From assembly GCF_023284045.1 (NCBI RefSeq), contig NZ_JAKIKQ010000004.1:62001-126000 (forward strand): a stretch of DNA of 64,000 nt. The letters are read 5' to 3'. The translations under genes and the position numbers were made by a program. This stretch comes from Shewanella kaireitica. Its GTDB lineage: Bacteria > Pseudomonadota > Gammaproteobacteria > Enterobacterales > Shewanellaceae. The notes under the pieces were generated by a model. It saw nothing but the letters and a program-made list of their open reading frames with translations, was not told the DNA's origin and searched no databases. The number at the start of each line of letters is the position of its first letter. Within the stretch, counting starts at the first letter, position 1. Below, one piece after another: positions 1-8,945 of this stretch.

Positions 1-2
1 CT

Positions 3-971
3 GCGACCTTTGCTGCAGTGTTTAATCCTTCGCGCGCAATACGCGGTTGGTTTGGTTATAGCAGCCCTAATCGCTTTGACAGACAAAAAGCGCAAGATAG
101 ATTCGATATATACACTGGCGTACTTCATTCAATTAAAGAAGCTGAGGATATTTCGACTTCGACGGTATTGCTCGGTGTCGATGCGAGTATTGATAGCATA
201 CAAGGGCAATACGATGCACTGTCTGCGACGCCAAGTCAGGTAGAACTCAATATGGAGTTGGGGATCTCTCAAGAGGGGATTGAAGATTGGCAGTTGTCTT
301 CTTCACTTTTTCTAGGTGGATATACTCAACAGGTTAAACCGATGACAGGTTCCCGTGAGTCATGGGGACATAGTTGGTTTGTTGGCCCCTCAATGGGCAT
401 CGAGTACTCAAGTTTAGGCCAAGAAGATGAAGAGGATTTTTTTGCGGCGATAAATGTAATCGGTTTGTCGGTTGGTAGTGAGTGGGAAAATGCTGATTTT
501 GCGATCAGTATCCGCGGCGATATATTTGGTGATTTTAGTATGGTTAAACCCTTTGCGGAAAAAAGCTATCGTGCTGCAGGGGGGCAGTTTTGGGGGACTA
601 AGTCGGTACTCTGGGAAGGGGGTTACGCTTATGGATTGGGACATACCGCAAAAGTTAAGTTTGAAGCCAGTTACAGAGAATTGCTCTTAGGGTTAAAAGT
701 GACCTCGCAACGTTGGGATTCGATTGACGATAAAGAGTTTAACCGCAGCAGCGATTGGAACCCTAATAAGAGTGATTTAGATTTCAAGGATGCACGGGAT
801 CGTTATGAGGTTTACTTGGGTGTTCCTATTGCTAAAAGTTTTGAGATCAGTGTGCATTACGAACGCATTGACCGCACAGGCAAGCTGGTAGGTATTGATA
901 ATTCGTCTGTTTCGTTCAGAAATGATGATAGTGAAAACCGCACGAGTTTGAAGCTTGCTTATAAATACTAA
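3..971 (+). CDS. outer-membrane-like beta-rich protein, C-terminal part (5' truncated)
   Basis: The reading frame is open back to the first bases of the window, so the true start lies upstream. The GTG at 18 is only the first possible start inside the window. The visible 320 or so residues alternate polar and hydrophobic/aromatic residues, carry many Gly, Ser and Tyr, and end in Leu-Lys-Leu-Ala-Tyr-Lys-Tyr. An alternating tail with aromatic residues near the end is typical of outer-membrane beta-barrels. It may be a DUF3943-type protein, known in Shewanella, but I could not confirm the family. There is no catalytic motif and no close neighbour on the same transcript; glyA follows after 320 bp. 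Function unknown. Confidence 0.6.
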   Translation, partial: ATFAAVFNPSRAIRGWFGYSSPNRFDRQKAQDRFDIYTGVLHSIKEAEDISTSTVLLGVDASIDSIQGQYDALSATPSQVELNMELGISQEGIEDWQLSSSLFLGGYTQQVKPMTGSRESWGHSWFVGPSMGIEYSSLGQEDEEDFFAAINVIGLSVGSEWENADFAISIRGDIFGDFSMVKPFAEKSYRAAGGQFWGTKSVLWEGGYAYGLGHTAKVKFEASYRELLLGLKVTSQRWDSIDDKEFNRSSDWNPNKSDLDFKDARDRYEVYLGVPIAKSFEISVHYERIDRTGKLVGIDNSSVSFRNDDSENRTSLKLAYKY

Positions 972-1293
972 TATCCCCACGGACATAGAGATTAACGGGT
1001 GAGCAGCCGATTCTTTGTAGGTTGGCTAAAATGAGTGAACAAGTTGGTAGCCGGCTAATTTTTAGAACAGAGTTTTCTGTGATTACACCGCAAGGTAATG
1101 AATCGATAGGGTAAAGGTATTTTTGCTATGTAATACAATTGCTGACGCTGTTCATGTTTACTATTTTAGCTCCCTTAAACGCCTCTCACCTTTAAATGCA
1201 AGTAATTTCATGTTTCTAATACTGGGATTGTGATCAATTGCGCTGTATCATACCGCGCAACCCTACTATAAGAATTTACAGCTGGAGTGAATA
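972..1293. other. 322-bp intergenic region upstream of glyA
   Basis: I see no gene here. The only structured signal is the -10-like TATCAT at 1246-1251, listed separately. An SD-like GGAG lies just before the glyA ATG. Confidence 0.5.
1243..1256 (+). promoter_or_regulatory. putative -10 region of the glyA promoter
   Basis: TATCAT at 1246-1251 lies 43 bp before the glyA start and is followed by a GC-containing stretch. No good -35 hexamer is visible. The 12-mer GTATCATACCGC is repeated exactly before ribH (6295-6306), which suggests a promoter of common type. Confidence 0.35.
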
Positions 1294-2550
1294 ATGCTGA
1301 AAAAAGACATGAATATCGCGGATTACGATCCACAACTGTTTGCAGCGATTGAAGATGAAACTCGTCGTCAAGAAGAGCACATCGAACTCATTGCTTCAGA
1401 AAACTATACCAGCCCTCGCGTTATTGAAGCACAAGGTACTCAGCTTACTAACAAATATGCCGAAGGTTACCCTGGTAAGCGTTATTATGGCGGCTGTGAG
1501 CATGTTGATATTGTTGAAGAATTAGCGATTTCACGCGCAAAAGAGTTGTTTGGCGCAACGTACGCTAACGTACAGCCACATTCTGGTTCACAGGCTAACG
1601 CGGCAGTATTCATGGCACTTCTAGAGGGTGGCGATACCGTACTAGGTATGAGCCTTGCTCATGGTGGTCATTTAACTCACGGGTCACACGTTAGTTTCTC
1701 TGGCAAGTTATACAATGCTGTTCAGTACGGTATTGACGAATCAACAGGCAAAATTGATTACGCTGAAGTTGAGCGTTTAGCTGTTGAACATAAGCCTAAA
1801 ATGATTATTGCAGGTTTCAGTGCATATTCAGGTATCGTCGATTGGGGCAAGTTCCGTGAAATCGCAGATAAAGTAGGTGCTTACTTATTTGTCGATATGG
1901 CTCACGTTGCAGGTCTTGTCGCTGCTGGTATCTATCCTAACCCATTGCCTCATGCGCATGTAGTGACAACTACAACCCATAAGACATTAGCTGGCCCACG
2001 TGGCGGTTTGATCTTATCAGCTATTGATGATGAAGCTATTTACAAGAAGCTTAACTCTGCAGTATTCCCAGGTGGCCAAGGTGGTCCTTTAATGCACGTT
2101 ATCGCTGCTAAAGCGGTTGCATTTAAAGAAGCACTAGATCCAGAATTTACAACATACCAAGAGCAAGTGGTTGTTAACGCAAAAGCAATGGCACGCACTT
2201 TCATTGAGCGTGGTTATGATGTTGTTTCTGGCGGTACCGATAACCACCTATTCTTGCTTGATTTGATCAGCAAGGATATGACGGGTAAAGATGCTGACGC
2301 TGCACTTGGTAATGCAAACATTACGGTTAACAAAAACTCAGTGCCGAACGACCCGCGCTCACCATTTGTAACATCAGGCCTGCGTATTGGTTCTCCTGCT
2401 ATTACCCGTCGTGGTTTTGGTGAAGAAGAGTCAGTATTGCTGACTAACTGGATGTGTGACGTCCTTGATGACATTACTGATCTTGCTGTTAGCGAGCGAG
2501 TGAAAGCGCAGGTTCTTGAATTGTGCGCTAAGTTCCCTGTTTACGGTTAA
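1294..2550 (+). CDS. glyA: serine hydroxymethyltransferase
   Basis: Cytosolic PLP enzyme that converts serine plus tetrahydrofolate to glycine plus 5,10-methylene-tetrahydrofolate, the main source of one-carbon units. The product has 418 residues, the normal bacterial length. The PLP-binding Lys is K230, in the stretch [11 protein letters not shown]. The N-terminal half has the expected ENYTSP and [11 protein letters not shown] segments. The ATG at 1294 is preceded by GGAG at good spacing. It is a single-gene unit with its own terminator, followed by nrdR in the same direction. Nothing unusual is seen in the enzyme. Confidence 0.98.
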   Translation: MLKKDMNIADYDPQLFAAIEDETRRQEEHIELIASENYTSPRVIEAQGTQLTNKYAEGYPGKRYYGGCEHVDIVEELAISRAKELFGATYANVQPHSGSQANAAVFMALLEGGDTVLGMSLAHGGHLTHGSHVSFSGKLYNAVQYGIDESTGKIDYAEVERLAVEHKPKMIIAGFSAYSGIVDWGKFREIADKVGAYLFVDMAHVAGLVAAGIYPNPLPHAHVVTTTTHKTLAGPRGGLILSAIDDEAIYKKLNSAVFPGGQGGPLMHVIAAKAVAFKEALDPEFTTYQEQVVVNAKAMARTFIERGYDVVSGGTDNHLFLLDLISKDMTGKDADAALGNANITVNKNSVPNDPRSPFVTSGLRIGSPAITRRGFGEEESVLLTNWMCDVLDDITDLAVSERVKAQVLELCAKFPVYG

Positions 2551-2577
2551 CCTTAAGCGTTAAATCAGGTAAACTTT

Positions 2578-2604
2578 AATGGCCGCATTTATGCGGCCAT
2601 TTTT
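2578..2604 (+). terminator. Rho-independent terminator after glyA
   Basis: Perfect 10-bp stem ATGGCCGCAT / ATGCGGCCAT with a TT loop (2579-2600), followed by TTTT. Confidence 0.9.
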
Positions 2605-2668
2605 GTTGGCATTTCAGCCAAATTTGATACCAGTATTTTGTTCCACTTATTAACTGACCGGAGGCCAG

Positions 2669-3118
2669 ATGCATTGTCCATTTTGCAGCGCAACAGACAC
2701 TAAAGTGATTGACTCTCGACTCGTCGCTGATGGTCATCAAGTACGTCGTCGTAGAGAGTGCGTGCAGTGCCATGAGCGTTATACTACTTTTGAAGGTGCT
2801 GAACTTGTTATGCCGCGAGTGGTGAAGCAAGATGGTAGCCGACAGCCTTTCGATGAAGAAAAGCTCCGTGGCGGCATGCTTCGAGCGGTAGAAAAAAGAC
2901 CGGTATCGATGGATCAAATTGAACAGTCTTTAACTAAGATTAAATCAACACTGCGTGCAACTGGCGAACGTGAAGTCAAATCAGAGATGATTGGTAACCT
3001 AATGATGGACCAATTGGTTAATCTCGATAAAGTGGCCTACATCCGTTTTGCATCGGTTTATCGCGCATTTGAAGATGTGTCAGAGTTTGGCGAAGCTATT
3101 GCTAACTTACAGAAATAG
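2669..3118 (+). CDS. nrdR: transcriptional repressor NrdR
   Basis: Repressor of ribonucleotide reductase genes. The family senses ATP/dATP through an ATP-cone and binds NrdR boxes through a zinc ribbon. The 149 residues match the family length. The zinc ribbon is visible as C3-x2-C6 and C31-x2-C34, separated by a basic stretch with four consecutive Arg. The ATP-cone follows from about residue 48 ([16 protein letters not shown]). An SD GGAGG precedes the ATG. It leads the ribD-ribE genes, a common gammaproteobacterial order. No nrd operon is in the window, so its targets lie elsewhere. Confidence 0.97.
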   Translation: MHCPFCSATDTKVIDSRLVADGHQVRRRRECVQCHERYTTFEGAELVMPRVVKQDGSRQPFDEEKLRGGMLRAVEKRPVSMDQIEQSLTKIKSTLRATGEREVKSEMIGNLMMDQLVNLDKVAYIRFASVYRAFEDVSEFGEAIANLQK

Positions 3119-3165
3119 TCGTACCCATTTATTAGCTTAATTGATCAATCGGAACTCGCTACATT

Positions 3166-4287
3166 ATGTGGTCAACTGAAGACAATCAAATGATGAGCCT
3201 CGCTATTGAGTTAGCACAAAAAGGGCTCTACACCACCAGACCCAATCCGTGTGTTGGCAGCGTCATCGTTAAAGATAGCGTTATTGTCGGTGAGGGTTAT
3301 CATATTCGCGCTGGCGGTCCCCACGCAGAAGTTTACGCCCTTAATATGGCAGGTGATGACGCCAAAGGCGCAACCGCCTACGTTACTCTTGAGCCTTGCA
3401 GCCATTACGGCCGCACTCCTCCTTGTGCTAAAGCACTCATTGAGGCCGGAGTGAACCGAGTTGTCGTTGCTGTTACGGACCCTAATCCGCAAGTATCGGG
3501 CCGCGGCATAGCCATGTTGCAAAAAGCAGGAATTAAGGTTGATGTTGGTTTACTAACCGATGCTGCTAAGCAGGTTAACCTTGGTTTTTTAAAGCGTATG
3601 CAGCAAGGCTTGCCATGGGTAACGGTTAAGTTAGCCGCTAGCCTTGATGGTAAAACGGCATTATCTAACGGTGAGTCAAAATGGATTACAGGTCCTGAGG
3701 CTCGAAGAGATGTGCAGCGAGTTCGTGCGAGGCACTGTGCACTCATCACTGGTGTTGAAACCGTCTTGGCCGATAACCCAAGTTTAAATGTACGTCACAG
3801 TGAGCTGGGATCTTTATCAAATGAGATCGCACCAGCAGAAGTGTATCAGCCTTTGCGTGTAATATTAGACAGCCAAGCTAGGCTTGGGGCTGCATTGAAT
3901 ATGTTTAGTATTACTAACCCTGTTTTACTGGTGAGTACTCGCGACTATCCAGAATCAGTAAAATCTCAATGGCCTGCTCATGTGAGTTATCAAGTTTTGC
4001 CAGCGAAAGATAATCGAGTGGATCTACAGGCTTTACTTACACTGTTAGGCGAAACTTGTAACTCAGTGCTCGTGGAGGCGGGGGCGACTCTTGCTGGGGC
4101 ATTTGTAGCGAGTCATTGCGTTGATGAAATAATTTTATATCAAGCGATGAAGATACTTGGTGCTGGAGGCAGAGATCTGCTCGCGCTGCCTGATTTCGAG
4201 AAAATGTCAGAGATCCCAAGTATTGATGTAATAGATGAACGAAAAGTGGGTAAAGATACCCGCTTAACATTAAGAATGAGTAACTAA
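3166..4287 (+). CDS. ribD: bifunctional diaminohydroxyphosphoribosylaminopyrimidine deaminase / 5-amino-6-(5-phosphoribosylamino)uracil reductase
   Basis: Catalyses the second and third steps of riboflavin synthesis. Residues 1-150 form the zinc deaminase: H53-A-E55 supplies the zinc ligand and general acid/base, and the PCxxxxxxPPC motif contributes C78 and C87. From about residue 155 the NADPH-dependent reductase domain follows (TVKLAASLDGKTAL). Length is 373, as usual. It lies 47 bp after nrdR and 4 bp before ribE, so the genes are very likely co-transcribed. No FMN riboswitch was seen in front of it. Confidence 0.97.
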   Translation: MWSTEDNQMMSLAIELAQKGLYTTRPNPCVGSVIVKDSVIVGEGYHIRAGGPHAEVYALNMAGDDAKGATAYVTLEPCSHYGRTPPCAKALIEAGVNRVVVAVTDPNPQVSGRGIAMLQKAGIKVDVGLLTDAAKQVNLGFLKRMQQGLPWVTVKLAASLDGKTALSNGESKWITGPEARRDVQRVRARHCALITGVETVLADNPSLNVRHSELGSLSNEIAPAEVYQPLRVILDSQARLGAALNMFSITNPVLLVSTRDYPESVKSQWPAHVSYQVLPAKDNRVDLQALLTLLGETCNSVLVEAGATLAGAFVASHCVDEIILYQAMKILGAGGRDLLALPDFEKMSEIPSIDVIDERKVGKDTRLTLRMSN

Positions 4288-4291
4288 CTTT

Positions 4292-4957
4292 ATGTTTACT
4301 GGAATTATTGAATCGGTAGGCCATCTGCGCAAAGTAGAACGCCGTGGTGATGACATTAGATTGACCGTCGCAAGTGGCAAGCTTGACCTGTCAGATGTAA
4401 AGCTAGGTGATAGTATTGCGACCAATGGTGTGTGCTTAACGGTTGTTGAGCGTTTAGCTGATGGTTATGTTGCCGATATATCTGCCGAAACGGTTAGTTT
4501 AACAGGATTTGCTCATTACGCCGTAGGTACCGCGGTAAACTTAGAGAAGGCGGTCACTCCGACAACTCGTCTTGGTGGGCATATGGTCAGCGGCCATGTT
4601 GATGGCATCGCTCATGTTGATGATAGACAAGTACGCGGCCAAGCCATAGAGTTTTGGCTGACGCCTCCGGCTGAGTTAGGTCGCTATATTGCTCATAAAG
4701 GTTCGATCACAATCGATGGTGTCAGCTTGACGGTTAATGAGGTGCAAGGGCACCGTTTTAGATTGACCATCGTGCCTCATACCGCAGGCGAAACAACGCT
4801 AATAGATTTAAAAGCAGGGGATAGCGTCAATATCGAAGTAGACCTTATTGCCCGACACTTAGAAAGATTGATGAGTTACTCATCAGAGCAGCAAGCAGAG
4901 CAACCAAAGTCAGAAGTTACTATGGATTTGTTAGCTCGCTCAGGGTTTTTAAGATAA
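4292..4957 (+). CDS. ribE: riboflavin synthase, alpha subunit
   Basis: Dismutates two molecules of 6,7-dimethyl-8-ribityllumazine to riboflavin plus a pyrimidine that is recycled. The protein has two lumazine-binding barrels in tandem. The first starts with MFTGIIESVG and the second is preceded by GGHMVSGHVDG near residue 97. The 221 residues are normal. It starts 4 bp downstream of the ribD stop, indicating one transcript. Also called ribC in E. coli nomenclature. The C-terminal tail is rich in Gln, Glu and Ser and is probably flexible. Confidence 0.96.
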   Translation: MFTGIIESVGHLRKVERRGDDIRLTVASGKLDLSDVKLGDSIATNGVCLTVVERLADGYVADISAETVSLTGFAHYAVGTAVNLEKAVTPTTRLGGHMVSGHVDGIAHVDDRQVRGQAIEFWLTPPAELGRYIAHKGSITIDGVSLTVNEVQGHRFRLTIVPHTAGETTLIDLKAGDSVNIEVDLIARHLERLMSYSSEQQAEQPKSEVTMDLLARSGFLR

Positions 4958-5104
4958 AAACTGGCTTAAGACTATTTTAACGATAGTATTTGTCATTAGA
5001 AAATCCTACAAAATAATCATTACATTTATTTACTGCAGTGCCACAAGCGGCTTATTGATTAGCGACCTCAGCTAACGCAGTAATACAAAAATAAAGGTCT
5101 AAAC

Positions 5105-6208
5105 ATGGCGTTACATAGTATAGAAGAGATCATTGAAGATATTCGTCTAGGTAAGATGGTTATCTTGATGGATGATGAAGACAGAGAAAATGAAGGCGAC
5201 CTTATTATGGCTGCTGACATGGTGACGCCTGAGGCCGTTAACTTTATGGCCACTTTTGGTCGAGGTCTTATTTGTCAGACATTAACTAAAGAGCGCTGCC
5301 AGCAGCTAAACCTTCCGTTGATGGTAACTAATAATAATGCGCAGTTTTCAACTAACTTTACCGTGTCAATTGAAGCGGCTGAGGGTGTAACAACGGGCAT
5401 ATCAGCTCAAGATCGCGCCGTGACGGTTAAAGCTGCTGTTGGTAAAGACGCAAAACCCGCTGATATTGTTCAGCCAGGTCATATTTTTCCATTGATGGCG
5501 CAAGAGGGAGGTGTGCTCATTCGCGCAGGTCATACTGAAGCGGGCTGTGATTTGGCAAGGCTTGCAGGCTTTGAAGCATCATCAGTGATTGTTGAAATCC
5601 TTAACGACGACGGCACTATGGCACGTCGTCCGGATCTTGAAATCTTTGCTGAAAAGCATGGTTTAAAGATGGGCACCATTGCTGACTTAATTGAATACCG
5701 TAATACTAAAGAGACCAGTGTTGTGCGCGAAGCACAGTGTAAGCTACCCACTCGTTTTGGCGAGTTTGATATGCTGACTTTCCGTGACACTATCGATAAC
5801 CAATTACACTACGTATTGGTTAAAGGTCCTGTTACTGAGAATGCACTGGTTCGTGTTCACTTACAAAATACCTTTAACGATTTATTGCATTCTGAGCGTG
5901 ATCAGCAGCGTAGCTGGCCGTTAGAGAAGGCAATGCAGCGTATTGGTGATGAAGGCGGTGTACTTGTGCTGCTTGGTCATCAAGAGCATAGCAGTGACAT
6001 TTTGGCTAAAGTTAAAGCATTCGAAGCTGAAGATAACGGCAGTGCTCCTATTGCAGCTAAGTGGCAAGGGACATCACGCCAAGTGGGTGTTGGCTCGCAA
6101 ATTCTAGCTAACGTAGGGGTCACGTCTATGCGTCTGTTGAGTTCACCAAAGCGTTATCATTCACTCTCAGGCTTTGGCTTGGAAGTTACTGAATATATAG
6201 CAGAATAA
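5105..6208 (+). CDS. ribB: 3,4-dihydroxy-2-butanone-4-phosphate synthase fused to a degenerate GTP cyclohydrolase II-like domain (RibBX type)
   Basis: Residues 1-200 are a complete DHBP synthase: the acidic motif [10 protein letters not shown] near residue 22 and [13 protein letters not shown] near residue 153. It makes the four-carbon precursor of lumazine from ribulose-5-phosphate. Residues about 205-367 align with GTP cyclohydrolase II ([29 protein letters not shown]). The three zinc-binding Cys of that enzyme are missing, replaced within [15 protein letters not shown], and the EGRGIGL motif is also lost. The second half should therefore not be an active cyclohydrolase. Such RibBX proteins are an established proteobacterial variant. 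A genuine RibA must be encoded elsewhere. The 147-bp upstream gap has no riboswitch that I can recognise. Confidence 0.93.
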   Translation: MALHSIEEIIEDIRLGKMVILMDDEDRENEGDLIMAADMVTPEAVNFMATFGRGLICQTLTKERCQQLNLPLMVTNNNAQFSTNFTVSIEAAEGVTTGISAQDRAVTVKAAVGKDAKPADIVQPGHIFPLMAQEGGVLIRAGHTEAGCDLARLAGFEASSVIVEILNDDGTMARRPDLEIFAEKHGLKMGTIADLIEYRNTKETSVVREAQCKLPTRFGEFDMLTFRDTIDNQLHYVLVKGPVTENALVRVHLQNTFNDLLHSERDQQRSWPLEKAMQRIGDEGGVLVLLGHQEHSSDILAKVKAFEAEDNGSAPIAAKWQGTSRQVGVGSQILANVGVTSMRLLSSPKRYHSLSGFGLEVTEYIAE

Positions 6209-6292
6209 ATTTTGTTGGTGGCGATTATTATCGCCCGAGGCACAATTTCACTCTTTTCTTATAAATTGCATAGGGATCAGCGTAAGTGGCTG

Positions 6293-6306
6293 TGGTATCA
6301 TACCGC
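6293..6306 (+). promoter_or_regulatory. putative extended -10 promoter before ribH
   Basis: TGG-TATCAT (6293-6301) has the TGn extension in front of a good -10 hexamer, 52 bp before the ribH ATG. No -35 is obvious. The core is also an 11-bp palindrome (GGTATCATACC), and the sequence matches the one before glyA. Confidence 0.4.
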
Positions 6307-6353
6307 CTCTTCCGCCCCCATGCTGGGTCATTAAGCTAATTTAGGTAAGATAA

Positions 6354-6830
6354 ATGAACGTAGTTCAAGGTAATATCGAATCGAAAAACGCAAAAATTGC
6401 GATTGTAGTTTCACGTTTCAACAGCTTTGTTGTTGAGAGTTTGCTTGATGGTGCGGTAGACACTCTAAAGCGTTTTGGTCAGGTTGCAGATGATAATATC
6501 ACTGTAATTAAAGTCCCAGGCGCTGTTGAACTGCCACTTGCTGCCCGTCGTGTTGCGGCAAGCGGAAAATTTGACGGCATAATCTCACTTGGTGCGGTTA
6601 TCCGTGGTGGTACACCTCATTTTGATCTGGTTGCAGGCGAATGTAATAAAGGGTTAGCTCAAGTTGCACTTGAGTATGATATTCCTGTTTCATTCGGCGT
6701 TTTGACTACAGATACCATTGAACAAGCTATTGAGCGTTCAGGTACTAAAGCAGGTAACAAAGGCGGCGAAGCTGCTTTGGGTCTGCTAGAGATGGTTAAC
6801 GTTTTGCAAGCACTTGAAGAACAGCTGTAA
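6354..6830 (+). CDS. ribH: 6,7-dimethyl-8-ribityllumazine synthase
   Basis: Condenses the pyrimidine diamine with dihydroxybutanone phosphate to form lumazine, the substrate of RibE. The 158 residues match the icosahedral-type family. Visible landmarks are [16 protein letters not shown] near residue 20, [12 protein letters not shown] near 57, and GGTPHFDLV with the catalytic His near residue 88. It lies 14 bp before nusB, the usual gammaproteobacterial pair, and is separated from ribB by 145 bp that contains a likely promoter. Confidence 0.97.
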   Translation: MNVVQGNIESKNAKIAIVVSRFNSFVVESLLDGAVDTLKRFGQVADDNITVIKVPGAVELPLAARRVAASGKFDGIISLGAVIRGGTPHFDLVAGECNKGLAQVALEYDIPVSFGVLTTDTIEQAIERSGTKAGNKGGEAALGLLEMVNVLQALEEQL

Positions 6831-6844
6831 TTTAGGACAATTTA

Positions 6845-7252
6845 ATGAAGCCTTCAGAGCGCCGAAAGGCACGTCGTTTAGCGGTTCAGGCCATATACTC
6901 TTGGCAGCTAAGTGGCAACAATATTGCTGATGTAGAGCATGAGTTTCTAACTGAACAAAATGTTGATGGTGTCGATATAGCTTACTTTCGTGAGTTATTA
7001 GGTGGCGTAGCAACAAAGAAAAGCCAATTGGATGAGCTTATCACTCCATTTTTGGTTCGTCCTATGGATGAAGTTGATCCAGTCGAGAAAGCGATTGTAC
7101 GTCTAGCGGCTTACGAATTGACTTTCCGTAAAGACGTTCCATATAAGGTAGCGATTAACGAAGCTATCGAGCTTGCCAAAGCATTCGGCGCTGAAGATGG
7201 ACATAAGTTCGTTAACGGTATTCTGGATAAGTTAGTAGCAAGAACTAAATAG
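6845..7252 (+). CDS. nusB: transcription antitermination factor NusB
   Basis: All-helical RNA-binding protein that works with NusE (S10) on boxA during rRNA antitermination. The 135 residues carry the family markers: [16 protein letters not shown] at the N-terminus and RAAxYEL-like [31 protein letters not shown] in the C-terminal half, with [10 protein letters not shown] at the end. It follows ribH at 14 bp and is closed by a strong terminator. Confidence 0.97.
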   Translation: MKPSERRKARRLAVQAIYSWQLSGNNIADVEHEFLTEQNVDGVDIAYFRELLGGVATKKSQLDELITPFLVRPMDEVDPVEKAIVRLAAYELTFRKDVPYKVAINEAIELAKAFGAEDGHKFVNGILDKLVARTK

Positions 7253-7254
7253 TC

Positions 7255-7281
7255 AAAACGGCATCTTCGGATGCCGTTTTT
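7255..7281 (+). terminator. Rho-independent terminator after nusB
   Basis: Perfect 11-bp stem AAAACGGCATC / GATGCCGTTTT with a stable TTCG tetraloop (7266-7269), followed by T residues. Confidence 0.93.
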
Positions 7282-7339
7282 GTATGGCTAAAAGAGAGTC
7301 TTTGTTGCATGCCCACAGCTATACAGGGTAAGCACAGCG

Positions 7340-7382
7340 AAATAGCCTTAATACCTACAGGCTATTTGGCTCCCTTTTTTTC
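7340..7382 (+). terminator. second hairpin with T-rich tail upstream of thiL
   Basis: AAATAGCC (7340-7347) pairs with GGCTATTT (7360-7367). A T tract follows at 7375-7382. It lies between the nusB terminator and thiL and may be a back-up terminator or a leader structure of thiL. Confidence 0.45.
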
Positions 7383-7413
7383 TTCAGTCCACTTTTAAAA
7401 TGTGATTGGTATT

Positions 7414-8373
7414 GTGAAAGAATTTCAGTTAATCGAAAGCTATTTTACTGGGCGCGCCCAGTCTCGAAAAGACGTGGCCGTTGGTATAGGCGATGATTGT
7501 GCCATTGTTGAGCCAGCTGTTAATAAGTCTGTAGCGATATCTTGTGACACGCTAGTGGAAAACGTTCACTTTTTCTCTGATATGCCAGCTAATGCATTGG
7601 GGTATAAATCGCTAGCGGTTAACTTGTCAGATCTTGCCTCTATGGGGGCTGAACCTGCTTGGATGACGTTGGCGCTAACGCTGCCTGAAGTCGATGAGAA
7701 TTGGCTTGCTGATTTTAGTACCGGTATGTTTGAAATTGCTGAGTATTACGGTGTCGCGTTAGTGGGGGGGGATACTACTCGCGGGCCTCGCTCAATCACC
7801 ATTACGATAAATGGCCAAGTACCAGAGCACACTGGTCTGACACGCAGTGGTGCTAAGAACGGTGATTGGATCTATGTTACGGGTACCTTGGGCGATTCAG
7901 CATTAGGCTTGGATCTGCTGCGAGGCAAAGCGCAATGTAATGAGGCCGATCGAGAGTACCTTATCAATCGCCATTATCGACCAACTCCAAGGGTACTTGC
8001 AGGACAAGCGTTAAGGACTTTGGCATCCAGTGCAATCGATATTTCTGACGGCTTGGTCTCTGATATACAGCATGTACTGAAGGCGTCTAATATCGGTGCT
8101 ATGGTCAATGTTGATAAACTGCCATTATCCAAAGAGCTAAAAGCGAATGTCTCCGAGGAGATGGCATTGAGCTATGCATTGACTGGCGGTGAAGATTATG
8201 AGCTACTCTTTACTGTTTCTGAGGCGCAAAAAGGCGCATTAGAAATCGCATTGGCTGAAACTGGCGTTAAGTTTGCTCAAATTGGCCAAGTCTGCACTGG
8301 TGGTAAGCTAAATTTGCTATTAGATAACCAACCATTCGAACCTATTAATCTTGGATTTGAGCACTTTAATTGA
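7414..8373 (+). CDS. thiL: thiamine-monophosphate kinase
   Basis: Phosphorylates thiamine monophosphate to the cofactor thiamine diphosphate. It belongs to the AIR synthase-like (PurM) family. The Mg/ATP site is seen as GIGDDCAIVE near residue 25, NLSDLASMGAEPAW near 70, and VGGDTTRGP near 115. The GTG at 7414 gives MKEFQLIESYF, matching the usual ThiL N-terminus. An upstream in-frame GTG at 7402 would add four residues, and neither has a clear SD. A run of eight G (7764-7771) encodes the Val-Gly-Gly of the VGGD motif. The stop overlaps the pgpA ATG by one base. Confidence 0.95.
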   Translation: MKEFQLIESYFTGRAQSRKDVAVGIGDDCAIVEPAVNKSVAISCDTLVENVHFFSDMPANALGYKSLAVNLSDLASMGAEPAWMTLALTLPEVDENWLADFSTGMFEIAEYYGVALVGGDTTRGPRSITITINGQVPEHTGLTRSGAKNGDWIYVTGTLGDSALGLDLLRGKAQCNEADREYLINRHYRPTPRVLAGQALRTLASSAIDISDGLVSDIQHVLKASNIGAMVNVDKLPLSKELKANVSEEMALSYALTGGEDYELLFTVSEAQKGALEIALAETGVKFAQIGQVCTGGKLNLLLDNQPFEPINLGFEHFN

Positions 8374-8867
8374 TGGATTTACTTTCAAAAGATAAGGCGG
8401 TGGCTAAGCTTTCCCTTAAGAACCCAATTCACTTTTTGGCATTGGGCTTTGGCTCCGGTTTAGCAGCAAAAGCGCCTGGCACGTTCGGTACCATAGCCGC
8501 GATCCCTGTCTTTTTACTTATGGCACCATTAAGCCTACCTTGGTATATAGGGCTTACGTTATTTAGTGTGTTAATTGGCTTTTATATCTGTGATAAAGCC
8601 GCTAAAGATATGGGCGTTCATGATCATGGCGCGATTGTGTGGGATGAAATCGCAGGTTTGCTCATTACTATGATTGCAGCCCCAGCTGGGTGGCAATGGT
8701 TGTTAGCCGGTTTTGTATTGTTCCGCTTTTTCGATATTTTGAAACCTTGGCCAATTCGTTGGCTCGATGCCAAAGTACATGGTGGTTTCGGTATTATGAT
8801 CGATGATGTACTGGCTGGTATATTCTCACTTATTTGTCTACAAGTTGCTGCTTACTACTTGATTTAA
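8373..8867 (+). CDS. pgpA: phosphatidylglycerophosphatase A
   Basis: Membrane phosphatase that makes phosphatidylglycerol from phosphatidylglycerophosphate. It has about 164 residues with several hydrophobic segments. Family motifs are present: GSGLAAKAPGTFGT near residue 29, HDHGAIVWDEIAG near residue 85, and FRFFDILKPWPI followed by GIMIDDVLAG. The ATG at 8373 overlaps the thiL stop (TGATG), which supports translational coupling. A TTG one codon earlier is not needed. Confidence 0.95.
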   Translation: MDLLSKDKAVAKLSLKNPIHFLALGFGSGLAAKAPGTFGTIAAIPVFLLMAPLSLPWYIGLTLFSVLIGFYICDKAAKDMGVHDHGAIVWDEIAGLLITMIAAPAGWQWLLAGFVLFRFFDILKPWPIRWLDAKVHGGFGIMIDDVLAGIFSLICLQVAAYYLI

Positions 8868-8880
8868 TCGAGTGAAAGGA

Positions 8881-8906
8881 AAAGGAGCTTATTAGCTCCT
8901 TTTTTA
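8881..8906. terminator. bidirectional terminator between pgpA and recN
   Basis: Stem AAGGAGCT / AGCTCCTT (8882-8901) followed by T residues on the + strand. On the - strand it is followed by TTTTCC, so it can also serve recN, whose stop is at 8946. Confidence 0.85.
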
Positions 8907-8945
8907 ATGCTCTAAACTTTCCAATGACACTCAGTCGAATGACAC

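Noticed and set aside
4958..6353. FMN riboswitch (RFN element) in front of ribB or ribH
   Set aside because: The conserved RFN blocks are absent from both upstream gaps. The sequence before ribH looks like an extended -10 promoter instead.
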